Made by a program: the position numbers and the translations under genes
The notes under the pieces: generated by a model
Told to the model about the DNA's origin: nothing
Seen by the model: only the letters and a program-made list of their open reading frames with translations
Database searches by the model: none
DNA from: Prorocentrum cordatum
Taxonomy: Eukaryota; Sar; Dinophyceae; Prorocentrales; Prorocentraceae
NCBI GenBank assembly: GCA_963575745.1
Contig: CAUYUJ010021137.1
Coordinates: 149,501-213,500, forward strand
Length of the DNA stretch: 64,000 nucleotides
Direction: 5' to 3'
Part shown: one piece after another, positions 61,110 to 64,000 of the stretch
How the letters are laid out: the number at the start of each line of letters is the position of its first letter
Position numbering within the stretch: position 1 is the first letter of the stretch

Positions 61110-61420
61110 GCCCCGAAGGTCTTGAACCTCCGTGGCAAGAGCGAAATCGCGGTATACCGCGCTCACGGCCATAAATCGATTTCCCCTCAGGCGTTGACGA
61201 AGAGGATATCGGTTGGGAGCGGCGCCAACTTGGTTACCACGGCGGCCATGCTTCAATCGCTGGCCATAGCACTCATTACGGAGCTCAACGAGAAGCGTGT
61301 CTTCATATTGCCAGGAGTGGGTACTTTCTCAGTGAAGAGCTCGCCAGCACGGGACGGATACATGATGAAAGTCGGCGGTGCGTGGAGGGCGGTGAAGCCT
61401 TCCTCCTCCTTCTCCTCCTC
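61110..61420 (+). CDS. HU-like (bacterial-type histone-like) DNA-binding domain, partial
   Basis: A plus-strand open frame whose folded core is HGHKSISPQALTKRISVGSG, TTAAMLQSLAIALITELNEK, RVFILPGVGTFSVKSSPARD, GYMMKVGGAWRAVKPS. The helical first half followed by the PG(V/F)G(T/N)F strand and AR.G is the HU/IHF pattern; dinoflagellates use HU-like proteins as major basic chromatin proteins. No in-frame ATG lies directly upstream, and after 61400 the frame enters CTCCTCC repeat, so the 5' exon and true 3' end are not resolved. An intact but partial exon and a dead copy are equally possible. Confidence 0.55.
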
Positions 61421-61529
61421 CCCCCCACCTTCTAGTTCTAATTCAGAAGTCCCTGAACCCCCTCCGCCCCTGATCCCCGGCCACGCCCCAGGGGGCAAGG
61501 CCGCCCCGCGAGGGCGGTCAGGGCCGCGC

Positions 61530-61605
61530 CCTATTCATGTTTCACCGTGGTCGAAGACAGGGCCCCGCCCCCATGTTTCACCGTGGTCGAAGACAGGGCC
61601 CCGCC
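61530..61605. repeat. 36-bp tandem duplication
   Basis: The unit CATGTTTCACCGTGGTCGAA with GACAGGGCCCCGCCCC occurs twice, followed by a partial third. Confidence 0.85.
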
Positions 61606-61744
61606 CCTGTGCCCCCGCCTTTCAAGGGGGAAGCCTTCGTTCTCGAGGTCGAGGACAGGGCAACGGTGCGTGCGAGAGTGCGGCCGTGTTCGGACATGTT
61701 TCCTTACTTATGTGCGCTTAAAAGGAGGGGGGTGGGGGGCCAAT

Positions 61745-61800
61745 GGGACGACGACGACGACGATGACGACGACGACGGCGACGACGACGACGGCGGGGGG
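61745..61800. repeat. GAC trinucleotide repeat
   Basis: GACGACGACGACGATGACGA-type run at the edge of family A block 6, the same association as the CGT tract at 55.9 kb. Confidence 0.88.
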
Positions 61801-61807
61801 GGGCGGC

Positions 61808-63715
61808 TCGATGGGAGCTCTAACATGCTATGCTAGAGCTCCCATCGAGCTCTAACATAGCATGTTAGAGTTCACAACCCTCACATCGAAATCTAACATA
61901 ACACGTTAGAGCTCCCAAGGAGCTCTTACATAGCATGTTAGAGTTCCATGGGAGCTCTAACATGCCATGATGGAGCTCCAAGGGATCTCCAACCACATCC
62001 TATGTTAGAGCTCAAGGCTAACATACCACGTTAGAACTCCCAGGGGGCTCTTACATACTCGAACATGCTATGTTAGAGCTCTGTTGGAGCTGGGAGCTCT
62101 AACATATTAGAGCATGTTAGAGCATGTTAGAGCATGTTAGAGCATGTTAGAGCTCCCAGGGAGCTCTAACCTACCATGTTAGAGCTCCCAGGGAGCTCCC
62201 ACGGAGCCCTAACATGATATGTCAAAGCTCCGTTGGAGCTCGGTATGTTAGAGCTCACATGGAGCTCTAACATGGGAGCTCTAACATAGCGTGTGGAGCT
62301 CTAACATGGGAGCTCTAACATAGCGTGTTAGAGCTCCCTGGGAGCTTTAACATGCTATGTCAGAGCCCCCTGGTAGCTCTAACCTACCCGCCGCCGCCGC
62401 CGCCTCAGAGCTCCCGCGGAGCTCTAACATGCGATGTTAGAGCTCCCAGGGAGCTCTAACATAATCCAACATGCCATGATCGAGCTCCAAGGGATCTGTA
62501 ACATCCTATGTGAGAGCTCAAGGCTAACATACCATGTAAGAGCTCCCACGGAGCTCTAACATGCCACGTTCGAGCTCCCACGGAGCTCTAACATGCCATC
62601 TTAGAGCTCCCAGGGAGCTCTAGCATACTCGAACATGCTATGTTAGAGCTCAGTTGGAGCTCTAACAAGCCGTGTTAGAGCTCCCACGGATCTCTAACAT
62701 ACCATGTTAGAGCTCCCAGGGAGCTTCCACCGAGCTCTAACATGCTACGTTAAAGCTCCGTTGGAGCTCGGTATTTTAGAGCTCCCTGGGAGCTCTAACA
62801 TGCTATGTTAGAGCTCCCTGGTAGCTCTAACCTACCCGCCGCCGCCGCCGCCGCCTCAGAGCTCCCACGGAGCTCTAACATACGATGCTCGAGCTCCCAG
62901 GGAGCTCTAACATAATCCAACATGCCATGATAGAGCTCCCAGGGAGCTCTAACATATTCGAACATGCTGTGTTAGAGCTCTGTTGGAGCTCTAACATGCT
63001 ATGCTAGAGCTCCCATGGGAGCTCTAATATAGCATGTTAGAGCATGTTAGTGCTCCCGCGGAGCTCTAACATACCATGTTAGAGCTCCCAGGGGGCTCCC
63101 ACGGAGCTCTAACATGACATGTTAAATCTCCGTTGGAGCTCGGTATGTTAGAGCTCCAGGGAGCTATACATGGTTAGCTCTAAAATAGCATGGTTAGAGC
63201 TCCCAAGGGAGTTCTAACATACTCGAACAAGCTATGTTGAGCTCGGGGGAGCTCGGTCACAAAGCCCATGTTACAGCTCCCACGGAGCTCTCATATACCA
63301 TGTTAGAAGCTCCGGGGAGCTCTTAACATACTCGAAATGCTATTGCTAGAGCTCCGTTGGAGACTCTATACAAGCCATGTTAAAGCTCCCTCGGAGCTCC
63401 GGACCATCCATGTTAGAGCTCCCCCACGGAGCTCTAACATACCATGTTTAGAGCTCCCAGGGAGCCTCTAACATACTGGAGCAATTGCTATGTTAGAGCT
63501 CCGTTGAGCTCTAACATAGCATGTTAGAGCTCCCTGGGAGCTCTAACATGCTATGTTAGAGCTCCCTGGTAGCTCTAACCTACCCGCCGCCGCCGCCGCC
63601 GCCTCAGAGCTCCCACGGAGCTCTATCATGCGATGTTAGAGCTCCCAGGGAGCTCTAACATAATCTAACATACGATGTTAGAGCTCCATTGGAGCTCTAA
63701 CATACGATCGGATTC
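61808..63715. repeat. Palindromic array, family A, block 6
   Basis: The longest block, about 1.9 kb. It has a higher-order pattern: CTACCCGCCGCCGCCGCCGC followed by CTCAGAGCTCCC(G/A)CGG recurs at about 62382, 62834 and 63581. Around 63130-63480 units carry many single-base indels, as if diverging or poorly assembled. Confidence 0.95.
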
Positions 63716-64000
63716 TCTGGGCCTGGCTGTCGACTCCCGTCGGGAGGGCCGAGTGATCGAGGGGCCTCCCGACGGAGGGCCCTCGCAGATGAGTCATCGC
63801 GCGGCGCCCCCCCGACGGTCCGACGGTCTCCCCCGCGGCCGGCGGCCCATGGCCCGTGACCCGTCGTCGTCGTCACCGTCCGTCGGCGTCGTTGCCTCAG
63901 CCTCAGCCGTCTGCAGTGCGAAGGTCCAGTGTTTCGGCTGTACTCCTCCTCAGCCTGAGCAGGCGACCCCCCCCCCCGCCTCGGACTCAGGCGTCGACGT
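63716..64000. other. Window end, unique GC-rich DNA
   Basis: An imperfect inverted pair CCCGTCGGGAGG and CCTCCCGACGG lies at 63737-63775. No gene is recognised. Confidence 0.5.

Noticed and set aside
55425-63715. CRISPR-like appearance of regularly spaced palindromic repeats
   Set aside because: Repeats are contiguous palindromes with no unique spacers of constant length and no cas genes; the context is eukaryotic satellite DNA.

Overview
This window is almost certainly nuclear DNA of a dinoflagellate. The best evidence is a set of copies of the dinoflagellate trans-spliced leader (SL; core CCGTAGCCATTTTGGC) embedded in genomic DNA just upstream of coding regions. Five are convincing (minus strand 8167-8185 and 10595-10616; plus strand 18488-18509, 40912-40932 and 43842-43859) and several others are decayed. 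Such relics form when trans-spliced mRNA is reverse transcribed and reinserted. High GC, genes on both strands, introns at AG|G sites that share sequence with each other, a bacterial-type HU-like domain, a cytosine methyltransferase next to a gag-like ORF, and very abundant simple repeats and palindromic satellites all fit. No rRNA, tRNA, CRISPR array or bacterial operon was seen. The species cannot be named from this.

Layout. 1-6.43 kb: two minus-strand genes of unknown function (A, 3953-5406, one intron; Z', 386-1531) between long inverted repeats (about 1-300 and 6110-6425). 6.4-8.5 kb: minisatellites and a small minus-strand retrogene. 8.5-10.6 kb: transposase-like gene T' (minus), with an SL relic at its 5' end and an A-tract at its 3' end. 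10.66-11.87 kb: ACTTAGC repeats, a 300-bp GC-rich tandem repeat and a TTAGC/CTATC-rich segment. 12.2-23.4 kb: four plus-strand genes, X (three exons), Y, Z (two exons, homologous to Z') and T (homologous to T'), with a palindromic array between Y and Z. 24.0-24.45 kb: a second TTAGC/CTATC segment, apparently inverted relative to the first, and a second GC-rich block.

24.5-33.2 kb is mostly microsatellite with one plausible coding exon (29.1-30.3 kb) and a 21-bp tandem array. 33.2-37.3 kb carries two LINE remnants in opposite orientation. 37.7-40.7 kb is nearly pure GGA/GGAA repeat. 40.9-43.6 kb holds a gag-like ORF and a DNA cytosine methyltransferase-like ORF. 43.8-47.6 kb is a decayed hAT-like transposase. 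48.1-50.5 kb is a lysine- and arginine-rich gene whose intron is filled by a palindromic array. 52.3-53.4 kb has a possible GIY-YIG-like domain. 53.5-64 kb is satellite: 12-bp arrays, two copies of a zinc-finger/coiled-coil gene (one frameshifted), an HU-like fragment, and kilobases of two palindromic families.

How it fits together (inference): most coding sequence is mobile-element-derived or retroposed. The X/Y/Z introns belong to one introner-like family, and because Z carries an SL relic its intron probably arrived after retroposition. Many frame breaks lie in or near homopolymers, so some apparent pseudogenes may be assembly errors.
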